The translations under genes were made by a program, and so were the position numbers. A stretch of DNA of 64,000 nt from Diprion similis (taxonomy: Eukaryota; Arthropoda; Insecta; Hymenoptera; Diprionidae): positions 3,844,001 through 3,908,000 of the forward strand of contig NC_060105.1 in assembly GCF_021155765.1 (NCBI RefSeq), in the 5' to 3' direction. Numbering within the stretch: position 1 is the first letter of the stretch; every line of letters begins with the position of its first letter. Below, in pieces: positions 12,421 to 27,262 of the stretch. The notes under the pieces are model-generated. The model saw nothing but the letters and a program-made list of their open reading frames with translations, did not search any database and was not told the DNA's origin.

Positions 12421-13494
12421 AGATTAGTTTTTTTGAAGTCAAGGAATAATTATTGTAGACCTGAGAGATAATCGATTGGTGCCTGAGGCACAAAGTGAAT
12501 TGAAGATCACCCAATGATGAAACGATTAATAGGTCAAAGAATGTTGCAATATACTGGGGAAATGGTGCGATACGATTTAACCAAGGAGTTAGTTGAAATT
12601 TTGAATGGTATTTTTTATCGTTACGATGCGTAATAAATGAGACTCAGACATTTGTGTAATAATAACAATTGTTGGTTCCATCACTTACAAAGTTTTACAT
12701 GCTGACGTATACTTTTACGTCTAACCGTTCGTAATAGTACGAACAATTATTTTGGAAGAAAACTTATTTCTTATTATCCCACAATTTCATACTATCAGAA
12801 CACACTTATACTTTTCTAAATTTAAAATTACGTGTATGTCCATTACCGCTGCCACACTAGTTGTAAAATAATTGTCTTGACCATAGAAAATATTACAGGG
12901 AAATGGACCATTATTTTAAAACCTTATCCCAACTCCCACTCGTCACTAAAAATTTTTCATACCGAATGCAATATTTCTCACTGATAATATGGTGCATGTT
13001 GTTTTTCGCACAAGAAACAAAATGAAATAAAAGTAAAATGCATACTTAATTACTTTAATCGTTAGATTATGTCTGAATTGATAAACAGTCTTGGTACATA
13101 CATGTGCAAATTGATTCGGAAACAACAAGAACATAAATGAAAAATCAGGTGGTGATAGTTATTGGAAATCATACGAAATAAGAATCAATTTCATTATGTG
13201 CAATAAAAAAATATATGTATAGTGCTTCACGCGATATGTATAATACATAAGAATAAATATCGACAGCTGCACGAACTTATTGGAAAAACTTAAGTTTTAT
13301 TACAGACTAGTGTCAGGTATACGCGATAAAAACTAGATAGGAAAAAAAAATTCAATTAAAAAGCAATAAAATCAGGATAAATTGATCACGATGACTGATT
13401 TAAAAGATCTTAAATTAATTGTGCATGTAATAAATTAGCTTTTTCTCTGATAGTGTGTAAAGTTTGTTAGTAAAAATATTTTTAAAACATCACG

Positions 13495-14561
<1,067 letters not shown>

Positions 14562-15187
14562 TTATATGTTCAAACGATTCCATGCACCTGTGGGGCTGTT
14601 ATAATTTTTATTAAGTTAAAGTGTGCAATTCTGTAGAATCAAATATTTCCGTGATTTCGTTATTGTGCATCAAAACAAGACTGAAGTGATGACAAAGAGA
14701 GCGTTAGGTTATGTTTGGGAAGAATAGTCTTCGTGCAGGACAGAATTGATTTCTCGATACGTGGCATCGATTAGAATTCATAAAGCACAAGTCATTGGAG
14801 ATGAAATATCGGACGGCTTCATGGTGACAATAATATGGATTTTTTTGAAGTCGCGATAGAGGAACAATAACAACAACCTTCTGGTACATAAAGGCGAAAA
14901 CACTATTCGGTCATGTAAGACCATTAATCTGAAATTAAGTCCAAGAAAACTTACCCTCGTTTTAGCCACGGTAATCTGACTGTCTAAATCCACAACAGTT
15001 TATTCACAAACTCAAATTTGAATACCTAATTATCAGCAACGTAGGTAAGGATCTGCATTTTCTATTGTGAGTTGTGATGTTTGTCGTTGACTAGTCAATA
15101 CACTTGTAATCCACGTCTGTCCGTGTGTAGAACACTCTACACTCACTTACCGAGTTACCGACAGAGCGACGTGTGTGGTAGAATATT

Positions 15188-15197
15188 GTCACGTGAC
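15188..15197. promoter_or_regulatory. Palindromic E-box gtcacgtgac
   Basis: A perfect 10-bp palindrome of the CLEAR/USF type. It lies about 230 bp upstream of the inferred untranslated first exon of the MOSPD-like gene. Function is inferred from position and motif only. Confidence 0.35.
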
Positions 15198-16061
15198 TTT
15201 TGGCGCGGTAAATATGAATTGAAGATCTATAATTATTCTTTGTCACAGGTAAAGTGCGATAAAGACAAAAACACCGCAATCAAAAGTAAAACTTAAATAC
15301 GTTTATTTTTTTCTTTAAAACAGGTATCACATATTATATTCAAACAATAGTACCATATGTTTTTTTATACAAAAATGATATTTTTGAACCATAGAGTAGT
15401 TGGAAAATTTGGTTGAACTTTCAATTCTCCAGATTCTCATGTTTGGATGGAGTCCGTATAATTACGTATAATTTTCATTTATAAATATTTTACCATACGA
15501 ACAAGATATCTGAAGAAATTGTGATAAACTAGACCCAGGACCCAGCAATGTGTAGTAGCTGTATCAATTCCTAATTACAGCAGGTGGGTTTGCTTAAGCA
15601 TTATTACACTTACAAAAAAATAATTTAGCTAAATTAAAATAATATATAAATCACACGCTAATATCGATTTACGCAATAATAATTGGACAGAAAATTTACG
15701 GACATGTAATCCGTATATGTTCAGCATTTTCATGATTACTTTCTCCATTACATTCTTTCAAGGCACAATACGTCTTGGCACACAATAATGCCGTTACGTA
15801 TATTTGATGGAATTTATAGTTAACTGTTCTTCATTAAGCACATGTCACAAAGACAGACTTCCGTGATATACTTGTTTCCAAAGTATGATGTTAAATACTG
15901 TGTGTTTGTAGGGTTGCTGAAGTTTGGTCGCATAATAAATCTTGATGCCGAATTAAAAACTAAAAGAATTCTGCAAAATTCTACACGTCACTCTGTGTCT
16001 CTTACCTATTTGTAGATTCTGCTTACTTATGTCAATTTAATTTCGATAGATTAGTTAAGCA

Positions 16062-18500
16062 TTAGATTAACCCAAAATCCGATTGTCCATTTTGAAGATA
16101 TTCACTATCAGATTCAGCAGAAAATATCCTAGGAAATAAATTTATTTTCGTCATGGTTGACTGTATTGGCAACTGAAAAACGTCATCAAAAAGTATAAAC
16201 TTTCATCACGGATATAAGCTTTGTACACTTATTGCTATGCAAATAACTGAACAGTGCTTCTTTTCTATACGATGAATATCATACATAATTTAACTAATTA
16301 CCTGTGATATGAGTTTAATCGGTCCCTTCGTCGTCGAACAATATATACAGCCATAAAGATTCCAATTCCCAACAGTATCATCACTCCAACAACTAAAACA
16401 ATTATAGGAATAGAGATCAAAATTCTTTGAAAAAGTTATAAAAATTTTGATACTGTGTAAAATTTCGTTTAAATCAAATAAAGGTAGAGATTATAAATCT
16501 AATAATAATACACCTATTAATATGAATAGATCATAGTATGTAAATAATTCAAGTACAAACATTTCAGGCCAGGTTCATGGTGAAGCAGGACAATGAGAAT
16601 TAAAAGATGAAACAAAAATTTTCGAGTTCCAACTGAATAAATAGCTTTGATTGATAAAACTAAATACCTCATTATTTCTGCCACACCTTTCTGTACCTTT
16701 TTGAATGGGGAATATACGTACTTGCTAGTCCTATTTGGAATGTAGGAATTTCTAATGAGGAATTTAGGCAACTTCTCACATTCTCTAGAGTTCCGTTAAC
16801 GGGTGGACATGATAAATTTAAGATTTCACAAAATAAGGGGAAAAGGTCTATATTATTGAATGGTTGAATCTCGTAATTCTTTTTGAACATGGGACCGTAA
16901 GCAAAAAACATCGGTCGCATAGCCGGCTCTTCATTGTCATATCCGTGAATTCCAAATTCCGTTAGATTGTTGACTGAAATAAGAATATTGGCGATGAGTT
17001 CAGTATCTGAAAGCCTAAACATCACTATTATATTCAAATAAATTATACTGTACCAGTGAGATTCTGCATTTTCTCGTAGTACTCGATACTTTTGTACACA
17101 TCACTAAACGCATATCCGATTTCTGCCACAATAAATATCGGTGGGACTCTGGGGTTCTTTCGGAAGTGATACCTATCAGGAATTTCTTCTTTCTTGTAAA
17201 CAGTAAAATGTCCAGTTTTGTTCGCTGCATCTACCAGCTGCTTATATACTGTGTCCAGTTTTCCTAAGAGCAAAATTTCGTGTCAGATAAAAAAAATAAC
17301 TGCATGAATGATGAAAGATAAAACATTATTTCACAAAAAATTTTCCTTCACTCAAATTACCAAACTCACCAACAATAGGAAATATTTGCAAGGCTGCCGA
17401 AGATTCCACAATTTTGTAATCTGAACTATTAACAAATTTATTCAGGTCTATAATTCTCTTCGGGGTAATACTTTCCATCCCGTGATCGCTCAAGTGAATC
17501 ACGTTCACATCTTTTAGCCCATGTTTATTCAAATTCTCGTAAATATACTTTGTAACGTTGTCCAATTTTTGAAGGACCAAATTAAAAGCCTTGGCATTAA
17601 TTCCCACCATATGACCAGTTGTGTCTGGTTCTTCTATGTATAAGAAACCAAGATTTATTGGTTGGGTCGGATGTGTGAACCAAGATATCAATAGATCTAC
17701 TCTGTCTTCAAATGGAATAGACATATTGAATTTCTAAGAACGAACATAATTTTCATTACTAATTATATACGTACTTTTTTTGTTTAAAAATGTTTGTCAG
17801 GAAACTTACTTGGAGAAACGTGGGTTTAACACCGAGATATTCGTATTTACACCCAGGCCACATTATTACTCCGCTATGTCTATCGGGGCTTGCTTTTTCA
17901 TTGACAATCTAGAGATAAATTTTAAGAAACTTGTAACTTTCACAGATCTACATTTAGCTGTTTAGGAACTGAAACACAGTATTGAACAAACCCAAATAGG
18001 CGCTATTTCTTCGTTGTAATGATACATGGCGTATGAATCTTTCAGAATTTCACCAGTTTCTGGGATTAAGACTTGATTACCAATAACACCGTGAGTTTCC
18101 TCATAAAGGCCCGTTGCGATAGAAAAATGATTGGGAAATGTCTTTGTCACAAAAACATTTTTCATATAATCTGCATGGGTATTTTCTTTCCTCAAATCAT
18201 TCATAAAGAGGGTCAAATTTCTGTTGAAGTAGTCGTACCTGAAAATGAATAGTTATCAGTTGAAACAGCTATACAATACGAATTTTCGAAGTATTTTTAA
18301 ATTAAAAACGTCTCACAAGGTTAGGCGATAAACAGTGATGCTAATTTTATTATAGACATAGGTAAGAGAATTAAATAACATCACCTAAATGCATCGTAGG
18401 ATACAACAAGCAGTTTCTGGTACTGTGAAACTGACGAGACCTTTTTAGTTCCTACAGTAATTATTATCGTGCAAAGTGATAATAAGGTCGAGGCCTTCAT
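16062..18500 (-). CDS. Ectonucleotide pyrophosphatase/phosphodiesterase, type-I membrane (ENPP4/5-like)
   Basis: Hydrolyses phosphodiester or pyrophosphate bonds of extracellular nucleotides or phosphocholine substrates. Coding exons (minus): 18385-18500, 17992-18238, 17810-17908, 17370-17733, 17054-17263, 16722-16973, 16302-16392 and 16062-16128, giving 481 aa. It starts with a signal peptide (MKASTLLSLCTIIITVG). The metal-binding and catalytic set of the alkaline-phosphatase superfamily is complete: VVSYDAFRYDY (Asp), VTKTFPNHFS (nucleophile Thr), EEPDTTGHMVG (Asp, His), HLSDHGME (Asp, His) and GIHGYDNEEPAMRP (His). Near the C-terminus is one membrane span (IVGVMILLGIGIFMAVYIV) followed by RRRRD, then a short cytoplasmic tail ending in FGLI. 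The single C-terminal anchor fits ENPP4/5 rather than ENPP1-3, which have N-terminal anchors. Substrate cannot be told from this. Confidence 0.93.
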
Positions 18501-19450
18501 CGCAGAAGCCGATGTTCGCTGTTCAACAACCGGCGATGCTCTGCAAGCAAAATTAGTGATATTTCAACCATACATATCAGTTTCGTACGCAACGAATGCA
18601 CGCGTATTGGTGCGTATTGCGTAAAACGCAGGGACACCGCGTGACGTGTTTCACTGAACCACGTACACATTCAAGGCGGGCTTCGCGAGTTGTACGCTTG
18701 CCAAATTATTTTTTTCTTTTTTTTAATACTTTTATTTCGCATTGTTTCACGTGTAGGAAAGGTAAAAAATACTGTTACGGAAAATGTCCGTCAAACACGA
18801 CTCCATCAAGCTGTAATTTGTAACGCGTACACAAATTATGAAACGATTAATTATATAGATCATGCAACAAATTCAAAAGCTTTTATTGCATGCAGTTGAA
18901 TATTTTCCAAATTGATAAACCTTTACTTATTGTAACACGTGACTTCTGTAAAACACTCGCATACTTATTATAGCTTCTATTCGCTCATTCGATTATTCAA
19001 AACTCTACCAACAATATATTAACAGTTCCATGACAGTCTATTACGATAAACGCAATATTGAATATATTTTCTCAGAGCTATACCGAATCATACGTGTTGA
19101 AACTAAGATTATCTGCAGCTTCGTTATAGAAATATGTATTTACATAGATATATGAAAACATTGCAGGAAAATTCCTCTGAAAAGGAAGAAGCGAGTTTTC
19201 GGGATCAGTTTTTTTAAAGTATTGCGGGCACTTGGGTCGAAACGTCAAAACTGACCGCCAAGCCGAAGTCGAAGACATACTTTTGGGCAATTTGGGTTCG
19301 GCAGATGGAGTCGTCGGATTGGCGCAGTATTGGAAATATGTCAAGTCGCACTAAGTTTGGAGCGATCGGAGACGCGAGTAATGAGAAAGTATGACTAATT
19401 CAAACACCTGACTAATAAATGAAAGAAAATAGCCCGCAAGACAACGGGTC
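18501..19450. promoter_or_regulatory. Divergent intergenic region between ENPP and the AP1AR-like gene
   Basis: Both neighbours start outward from this 950-bp gap. It contains a CRE-like tgacgt near 18642 and an E-box cacgtgac near 18937. No TATA box is obvious. Open frames here (for example minus 19344-19078) have no coding neighbours and are probably leader sequence. Confidence 0.35.
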
Positions 19451-20845
19451 ATGGGGAACTGCCTCGGCCGTTGTTTTGCCACCGTCACCGATCCGTCGAC
19501 GTACAGGTTAGAATTTCTCCAAACTTCATTCGGTAGAATATTTTTCTTTATCAGAAGTTTTTAGGTGATGATCGAATAAATACAAACTTAATAAATAATC
19601 TTATCGCATCTCTTTGTCAGACTGGAACAAGAAAAAAAAAAAAAAAAATTCTACTGCGTTGCATTATATGATAATAATCAGAAACTTTTCTTTTAAATTG
19701 TAGATCATATCGCCGACATTCGAGCATGTGCTTTCAAGAGGATGAACGTACCGAGGTACTTAGAAATCTTTAAGTTATAATAAAACTATTATAATCTACA
19801 CAATTTGCCTTTTTTTCTCAACTAAGTTTTGCCAACTGTTAGTTCTGTCCACAGAGCGATCGGGACGAGCGTACGATGTCTTCTGACAGACGGAAAAGGT
19901 GAGTGAACGAAATATAAATAATTCTATGCATTATACATGGATGCATAATAAAGGAATTGAAGTATTACTTGATGTTTTTTAAATTGTAATTTTGTATGTT
20001 GTTTTACTTTTTGTACGCTTGCTGGACAGTTTGTTATCGTTTCTTTCGTTGAAACGTTTCAAGGTAAACTTTTTCTATCCTTTCACGACCCATTTATAGT
20101 CATTCAAACAGAGGCACAGTAATTATTTTAGTTGAATAAAAACTTCTCTTCTAATTACGTATTCAAGAGCTGAAAATTTTTTTCTCATGATAAATAGAAG
20201 GAAAAAAATTGCAAACACTGTTTTAGAAGAGGCGCGGTGTCCCGATTTCTTTGGAACTTGCCGAGGATGGTGGGTGGCCCATGGGCGGTAGCAAGTATGT
20301 TAGGTTGAACTCCAGAAGTAACGTATCAGTCAGGTATACAGCGTGATCAAAGTAAAATAAATACTACTTAAAATTTCAGCAGCAATGATTTAATATCGAC
20401 CATTTTTCTATCCAGTTCTGGCTTGGATACATCACTTCAAACTTTGGATGCTAGAAATTTGATGAAACACGGCTATGTGCCAACTCCTGCTTCATCTTTG
20501 GATCTTGAATGGGAGCATGAAGGTACGTTAGAAAATGTAAAAGCAATTACCAAACAATTGATCGATGAACTAATCTCTGCAGGCCTACCAATATCTCCAC
20601 GAAGCGATGTCAATGCAGAAAATACAGATAACTCTCTTTCCTTCCCGTCTGTAAACAACAGTCAACCTTCTAGTCTGACCGCTTCACCGTGGTCCAGAGT
20701 ATCAACGCCAAATAGCTTGGAATGGGATCCAGTGGAAGCAGATATAGTGTGTGTAGACGTAGAGACTGAGCAACTGCTAACAGAGATTGAGAGACTGACA
20801 GATAGGGCGCTAAAAGAGACTGGTGACTGGACTGGTAGTAGCTGA
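19451..20845 (+). CDS. N-myristoylated AP1AR (gadkin/gamma-BAR)-like protein
   Basis: Exons 19451-19506, 19704-19755, 19855-19898, 20232-20333 and 20416-20845 give 227 aa. The start MGNCLGRC is a classical N-myristoylation plus palmitoylation signal. Later comes GGSKYVRLNSRSNVSV, then two short acidic Trp motifs, SSLDLEWEHEG and NSLEWDPVEAD, and a C-terminal helix (EQLLTEIERLTDRALKE). Vertebrate AP1AR has the same order: MGNCC start, GGGSKYFRTCSRGE, SLDLEWEDEEG, GLEWEND. In that protein these parts tether AP-1, kinesin and Arp2/3 at endosomes. The long charged coiled coil between the second and third landmarks is missing here, so the protein is about 75 aa shorter. The assignment rests on short motifs and is inference; the start and myristoylation signal are direct. 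For exon 4 the acceptor at 20231 was preferred because upstream AGs give an early stop. Confidence 0.6.
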
Positions 20846-23411
20846 TAGATCATGGGAAAATCATAAAAAAAAAAGACGATACGCTTGGGTCAGTTTGTAA
20901 ATTGCACATTACGTTAAGAGAGAAATGATAACCGACATATACATCCGTAAGAGTCTGCAAATAAGGAATTTCAGAATAAGACATATTCCAGAAACGGAAG
21001 TCAGTGACTGTGGAAGTTGTGTCATTATTATGTTTAGTGGCTGATATGATATCTCAGCCAACATTTAGCTGGTACTATATGCAAATATGGTGTTATGCAG
21101 CTGTCTTTGGAACTCTATAATCATGTCATAAATGTGCTTTTACATGGTTATGAGCTTGTGGCGTGTACTTTTTCCTGACCTTTTTTATTTACAGATAAAA
21201 GCGGAAATTGATGCAACTTCCAGCATTCACATGTACAGATATCATCTATTAATACATCATATGTTTCGTGACAGGCTTTTTTGCTTTAATCATCATCAAT
21301 TTGGAAAAAACGTTGACGTAGAATTTGCTATTACAAAAGCGAGATTGGAAAAATATAGAAGTAGAATGTGGAAATTGAAGAAACGGATTTCAAATATTAT
21401 GTGGGGTTTGGGGTAAATAAGTTTTAAATCAAAGTTGGTAATTATCTTATTTGAACAAGAAATTAAAGATGAGCGATTTCAAAAAATTTAGAGCTATTAC
21501 GCAAAAGAGCGAATGGTTGGTATTCAAAAGTAGGATAACTGAATTATTGTAGAAACGGGGAAATTATAACATAACTGCGTAAATACTATGCGCTTGTTGC
21601 ACCGCTTAAATTTTATATTCTGTTGCACGTTTTCATAAAATTTATTACGTTAAGCAGTAACTTTATAGAAATTTAAAATTACAACAAAGTACGCGATTGC
21701 GTTATAAGAGATCTACCATATTTATACATAGATATAGGTATGTGTAATACACGCTGCATTTACAGCGTAATAATGACTACTCTCAGTCTCGGTGAGTAAT
21801 GATAAAAGTCTATGCTGATTCCGCGCAAAGATATGAAAACTGCGATAAGGTATTTCACACACTTCATGCTCCGCTCTATGAAAAATATAAGGAAACTCAT
21901 GAGGCGAACTGTAATTGAGTATTTGTACTGTAATGGATTCAAATCATTGAAGCTTATGCGAATAACAATACTAGATACGTACCTATATACATGCATGTAC
22001 ATTATATTATATACGTATAGCAAGTAATACGAAACTTAAGCAACTAAAAGTAACGCGATGAAATATCTGGACAACTTCAAATTGCCGAAAAAATTGACGA
22101 ACCATGGAAATAAATTCGATCTTCGTTTAACTTGAATAATGAATTGACATTCAGTTTTTTAACTGATTTCGAACAGTTTTGGATAAATCCCGGATTGCAA
22201 AATTTATGTATATATTCCTATAATAAGGATACGAATATTATTCTATAAGTAATAATACAATAAGTCATTAGATAGACAAACAGTTATTAATTCAGGTCTG
22301 CCATGCTGAAATATGTTGTACTCGTTAATGTGAGTAAAAAAAATTAGTCTGTTGTGTAAAGTTGAAGGATAAAATTCCCAGCTAGCAGCATACAAAAGAT
22401 GGGTCGGGAAATAGATGGATGTATTAGCCGTTCATTTTTTACAAGTTTCGGATCGAAAGAATTCAAGGTCGCTGCATGCACTTGAATTAATGTAAATTGA
22501 TCCACGGTCTTCAAAGATCATACTGTGCTGTATTACGCATAAAGTACAATTTAAACTCACCACTATAAAACTGCCATTAATGTCTAAAATTGAACGATCC
22601 TCACTAAAGTGTAGCAACTTTGGTTTCTTTTGTTCACTATACGTATTAGTTTTGATTGTCGGTTATTAAAACACTTATACAGAGACCTTGGTGTGAGGTT
22701 GGGACCAAATGTCATGGAGGTAAAACAATAATGTAATGTAATATTCTTAAATAAGTTGAATTATTTGATTCCCAAACGTACCATCAAAGAACACGAAGTC
22801 TTATTGATAAAAAAAGAAAAAGAAGTACGGACAATTTTCAGATTACGTTGAACATGGTGAAATACAAATAACTAGAATGGTCGCAGCTTGATTTTTCCCC
22901 AGTAAAATTACTTACGTAGTTGAATGGCTTGTATATGGTATAAAGTGAAATTGGATGAACGTGCCTAGGAAAAGATGTACGTAGAGCGTTATACAGGGAA
23001 GTGTTACGTGTATTCTGTGTAAAGATATATAAATAGTATATTATTATTATAGCGATCAAAAGAGTTTGAACATTTGTATTGTACATACAAGCACACTACA
23101 CAAGGCGTTGAGAGAATCATATCAGAGGATGCGAAAAATGAGTGAAAATTAAATAAAAATATTACAGTTATAATATGAGAAAGAATTGTAACAATTAGTG
23201 TATCGAACTGTGAGTTTATATGCTTAAATAAATAAATAATTAATTTACGATAGTCTACGTATGTTTTTCATTATTACAAGTTTATTCGAAATCACCGCCA
23301 AGGTGTTTCTTGCAAGGATACCAATCTAAGACTGAATAATTTACACATGGAAGCACGAGATTGGTCGATCCCACGCGTTCCTTAATCTGGGTACAACAAA
23401 TTCGAACGAAA
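20846..23411. other. 3' UTR and intergenic sequence
   Basis: AT-rich. An acceptor-like ttatttacag at about 21194 precedes a short open frame (to 21416, ending MWKLKKRISNIMWGLG). It could be an alternative last exon of the AP1AR-like gene, but nothing else supports that. Clusters of aataaa near 23145 and 23225 are possible polyadenylation signals. No other gene seen. Confidence 0.4.
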
Positions 23412-24439
23412 ATGTCAGATAGCGACGACGAGATGCCGCAGTTATCTTCGGCCTCGCTTGCCGCTCTTCAAGAGTTCTACAAAGAGAAAGAAGCGCAAGA
23501 AAACTTGTTGAAGGGTATTTACGAGGAAAATGAATCAACGGACATCACGTTTGACGAAAATTGGGTACGTTGGTAAACCTGCGCGTAAATACAGCGCGTC
23601 GAATTTCAAACAATCTAAGTTGTTTAACATCGGCGGCTGTGTCAAATATCGAATATTATGTCAATTTAAAGCCTCGAAAATATAAAGATATGCAACCGAT
23701 TTCAGCAACTAAGTCAATTTTGGTACGACGACGAGACGGTTGATAGTTTTGTGAAAGGAGTAATTCATTCAACTGAAAGAACTGGAAAAATTGCCCTCAT
23801 CTCTTGTCCGACACTGTATAACAAAATGAAGAAAGATTCCGACGGCAGACAAGGTTTATTTATTCAGCAATAATTATTTTCACTGTTACTGTTATTTTTT
23901 ATTTTATAACTTATTTTCTTTAAAGTGTTTCATTTTCCGTTTCAGTTACATTGTTTGAGTACGATCAGCGATTTGCTGTTTTCGGCTCAGATTTTATTCC
24001 GTACGACTATAAATCTCCTTTAGAAATTCCCAGGGAATTGGCAGGTTACTTTGATCTCGTGCTTGCGGATCCACCTTTTCTTTCGGAAGAATGTCTAACG
24101 AAAACGGCGGTAACGATCAAGTTTTTATCTAAGAAAAATATCGTACTCTGCACAGGTAAATAATCACATGATACAGTTGTACAATCTCACGAAATTTATT
24201 TCTCGTCCAGAAAAGATAAAAATCATAGAATGGATACTATGAAAAATTACTTCTAATATAATATGTCAATGAATTAATCTTGAACATCATTTTTACTGTG
24301 TACAGGTGCTATAATGAGCGAATTAGCATCAAGACTTTTGGGCGTAAAAAAATGCAGTTTCGAGCCGCGCCACAAGAATAATCTAGCGAATGAATTTTGG
24401 TGTTATTCAAACTTTGATTTTGACAAGGCGTTACAATAA
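23412..24439 (+). CDS. EEF1AKMT1: eEF1A lysine methyltransferase 1 (N6AMT2 family)
   Basis: Transfers methyl groups from S-adenosylmethionine to a lysine of elongation factor 1A in the cytosol. Exons 23412-23564, 23706-23853, 23946-24155 and 24306-24439 give 214 aa, the same length as the human protein. The start is [20 protein letters not shown], then [36 protein letters not shown], the catalytic [11 protein letters not shown] (a D-P-P-F version of the amino-methyltransferase NPPY motif), and [19 protein letters not shown] near the end. Every exon joins in frame at GT-AG sites. The stop codon TAA lies inside an aataaa hexamer. Confidence 0.95.
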
Positions 24440-24919
24440 ATTTATTTCTTCTATGAAATTTTTAAATACATGTTTTTATTTCCAACCCTCGAATATGATT
24501 ACTCGTCATATAATTACATTCAGGATTGCGTTTCTGTTTATATAACTTTATATCAATAACATACATATATATATTTCTAACAAAACGTTTTCTTTCGACG
24601 AGCTTTATAACAAATATGCACTCATGGTTGAACGAAGCTATTTTTTTCTCACACTTGTAACAACTCGTATGTAATACGTTTAAGTTTCAAGCGCGTTATT
24701 CAGAAATGCGAGTTTGAAAGAACGAAGGCGTGGAATAGAACCAGGCGTAGTAACAAAAGGAGGAAAAAAAGTGATTGAAACGTTGTTGGCAATGAACGAA
24801 GGGAACGATGGATTCGGGCCAGATCCGCGAAAAGAAAAGCACGCGATGGAAAGCGTAAATATTTACATTTTTTGAGTATTTGCAATAGTATTTTTTTTTT
24901 TTTAATTTAAAAAACAATA

Positions 24920-27262
24920 ATGACAGACGGAAATATTTCCATGGAGGAGGATACCGAGCTCCGTGATCTCGTGGCCCAAACGTTAGAAAATAATGGGGTG
25001 CTGGCCAAAGTACGAGTAAGTTATTCCTAATAAATCAATTTTAGAACAACAACGTTTAGAAAGAAGAAAGAACATACAGGGGAAGAAAGAACGGACGCAG
25101 ACATTTTTTTTAGGTTATATACGCGTGTAGACGAAAAAATAATTTACTGACAACAAGTTTCTTCCGAATTTATGCAATAATTATGTCGTCGTTTCAGGCA
25201 GAGCTTAGAGCGAGCGTCTTTTTGGCCCTCGAGGAACAAGAATCTGTGATGGTGAGTTATTATTACGTCCGGCAATAAAATAATGAAGAAATAGAGAGGG
25301 AGAAAGAGAGAGATACACATAGATAGAGAAAGAGAGAGCGATCGAGAGTGCGTGAAGAGAAGGAGAAAGAGCGAGACAGCAAAAGAAGAGGAAAGAGAAA
25401 GAAAAAAAAAACTGTTTCCTGTTTACAGTCTGCTCTCTCAAAGCTTTTGTATTCTTTGGCACATGAATCCGGATATTTTGAGAAATGGATACGAGTTTAA
25501 AAAAAAAAAGAGGATAAAAAAAACTTGATATTTCCTAGTTGAACGCCTATGTGTGTACCACGATATGACTATTTTTTATATATTCATTTCCATCGTTTTC
25601 AGAACACAAAGCCCCTGCTTAATAAAACGGTAAAACAGTACCTGGCAAATTCTGAGGGAAGATTGCTGTTCTCATTGGTCAGAGAATTCCTGGAATATTT
25701 CGGTCTTGATTATACGATATCTGTGTACGACCCTGAGACATATGCCGGTAAGGAATACAACTATGCAGGTAGAAGCAAGCTGTGCGAAGAACTTGGCATA
25801 GTTTCAAGCGAGCCGCTGCTCGGGGAAATTTTGAGGAACCATGCCCGTCGATCATTCAATATTTCAGAAAAGCAGGTAGCTAAGAATTTTATTTGAGAGA
25901 GTTTGTACTTTTCACTTTGTATTTACTACAAATTATGCTTTTGTTGTATTTTCAGAATGAAGACGACGGTAATGAAAATATGACAGCAAAAATGCATAAC
26001 ACTCCCAGTAACGTGTGTAATGAGACATACGAAGAAACGACACCGAAAATCTTGCACAAAGATTCCGTGTCTTTGTCAAATGATAATAATGACTCGTCAG
26101 AAAAATTAGAAAGCATCTCAGAAACTGCTTTAAAAGTTCCAATAAATGTGACGATAACTGACAAGAAAAAAGCTGTCAATAATAATCAAACGTTCAATAA
26201 TGTTCTAATAGACACATCTAGCTGCGAGCTTCAGAAAAATAATGCACTCAGGAAAAATGATGACACGAATTTAGAAGATATAACTGAAACTCACCGAGTC
26301 GATTGTAACAAAGAGAACAACGACGTGCGCTTCAGCAAATTTTCTATGAATTTAGATGCTGTTAATGTAAATGTTGAAAGCGAGAAGCAGTCATTGAATA
26401 AAACCGAGCCATTAATTAAGTTTGACGAATCTATTATAGACGAAGTACAACCAAATCAAAATGAAAAAGACGCCAACAAGCAAAAAGGCATAAATAACAC
26501 AGAGTTGCATAACGCAAATAATGTACAAAATAAAATCATTACGGATATGAGTTTAGGGAAAACCGTGTTCTTTGACGAGATTATTATCGACGGTAAGAAC
26601 GAGAAAGTTGGTGCGAATCACAGAAGCGAATCTTCACTGTTGGGCGACTTGCCTCCACTCACCACAAAAGCCACATCCATATTTAGTGATTTGCCATCCT
26701 TTAATACTAAGAAGACAGACATCAACGATCTTAAAGAACTCATGGACATTGGGCTTGGTAAGTTTGCATCTAGCAATTTTTTTTCACATATTTGAAAAGC
26801 CAGTGTATGATGATGACTCTTGGATAATGCTTTGCTTGTAATTTCTTTCACAGCTTCAGAAGGAACCGATAACTATGAAGAAGACTTTATCTCATCTGCA
26901 TCCGGGAGTGCAAACGAGCAGAGCCCTTCTAAAAGCCCTGACAAGTGCGAGAGCCCAAACAAATCCCGGTACAAGAAAGAGGAACGACATCAGAGTGTAA
27001 GAAGTGACGACATAAGCGAAGAGATTGAAGGGATTGACGAAATTCTCAGCAGCACGTCTTGCGTGAGTAATAATTAAGTCTTTCCATTGGTGACTCGTTT
27101 AAATTAGAATGCACTTTGGGTACAATCGAAAAACGTTAGGAGATCATCGTTTCTTAGCTGCCAGTATGTGCATTTATCTTTCAGCTAGAGAATGTTGCTG
27201 CAGCAAAGTCTATATCAAATATAACAGTGGATGTCGTCACAGATTATATCGAGGATGTGTGA
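24920..27262 (+). CDS. CEP43: Centrosomal protein 43 / FGFR1 oncogene partner (FOP)
   Basis: Centriolar-satellite and basal-body protein needed for microtubule anchoring and ciliogenesis in animals. Exons 24920-25015, 25198-25251, 25603-25875, 25956-26757, 26854-27062 and 27185-27262 give 503 aa. The N-terminus holds EEDTELRDLVAQTLENNGVL, ELRASVFLALEEQ, and a LisH-type dimerisation region (KQYLANSEGRLLFSLVREFL, then YFGLDYTISVYDPET). This is the FOP arrangement: two short helical exons, then the LisH exon. The large fourth exon is low-complexity, Asn/Asp/Lys-rich and disordered, which is usual for insect orthologues. The last exons carry an S/E-rich tail and end in VVTDYIEDV. An aataaa at 27404 may serve as polyadenylation signal. 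The N-terminal identification is strong; the middle would not identify it. Confidence 0.88.
25289..25415. repeat. GA-rich purine tract in a CEP43 intron
   Basis: Imperfect (ga)n/(gaaa)n stretch of about 125 bp with runs of gagaga, on the plus strand only. Possible GAGA-factor binding or simple low-complexity DNA. Confidence 0.7.
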
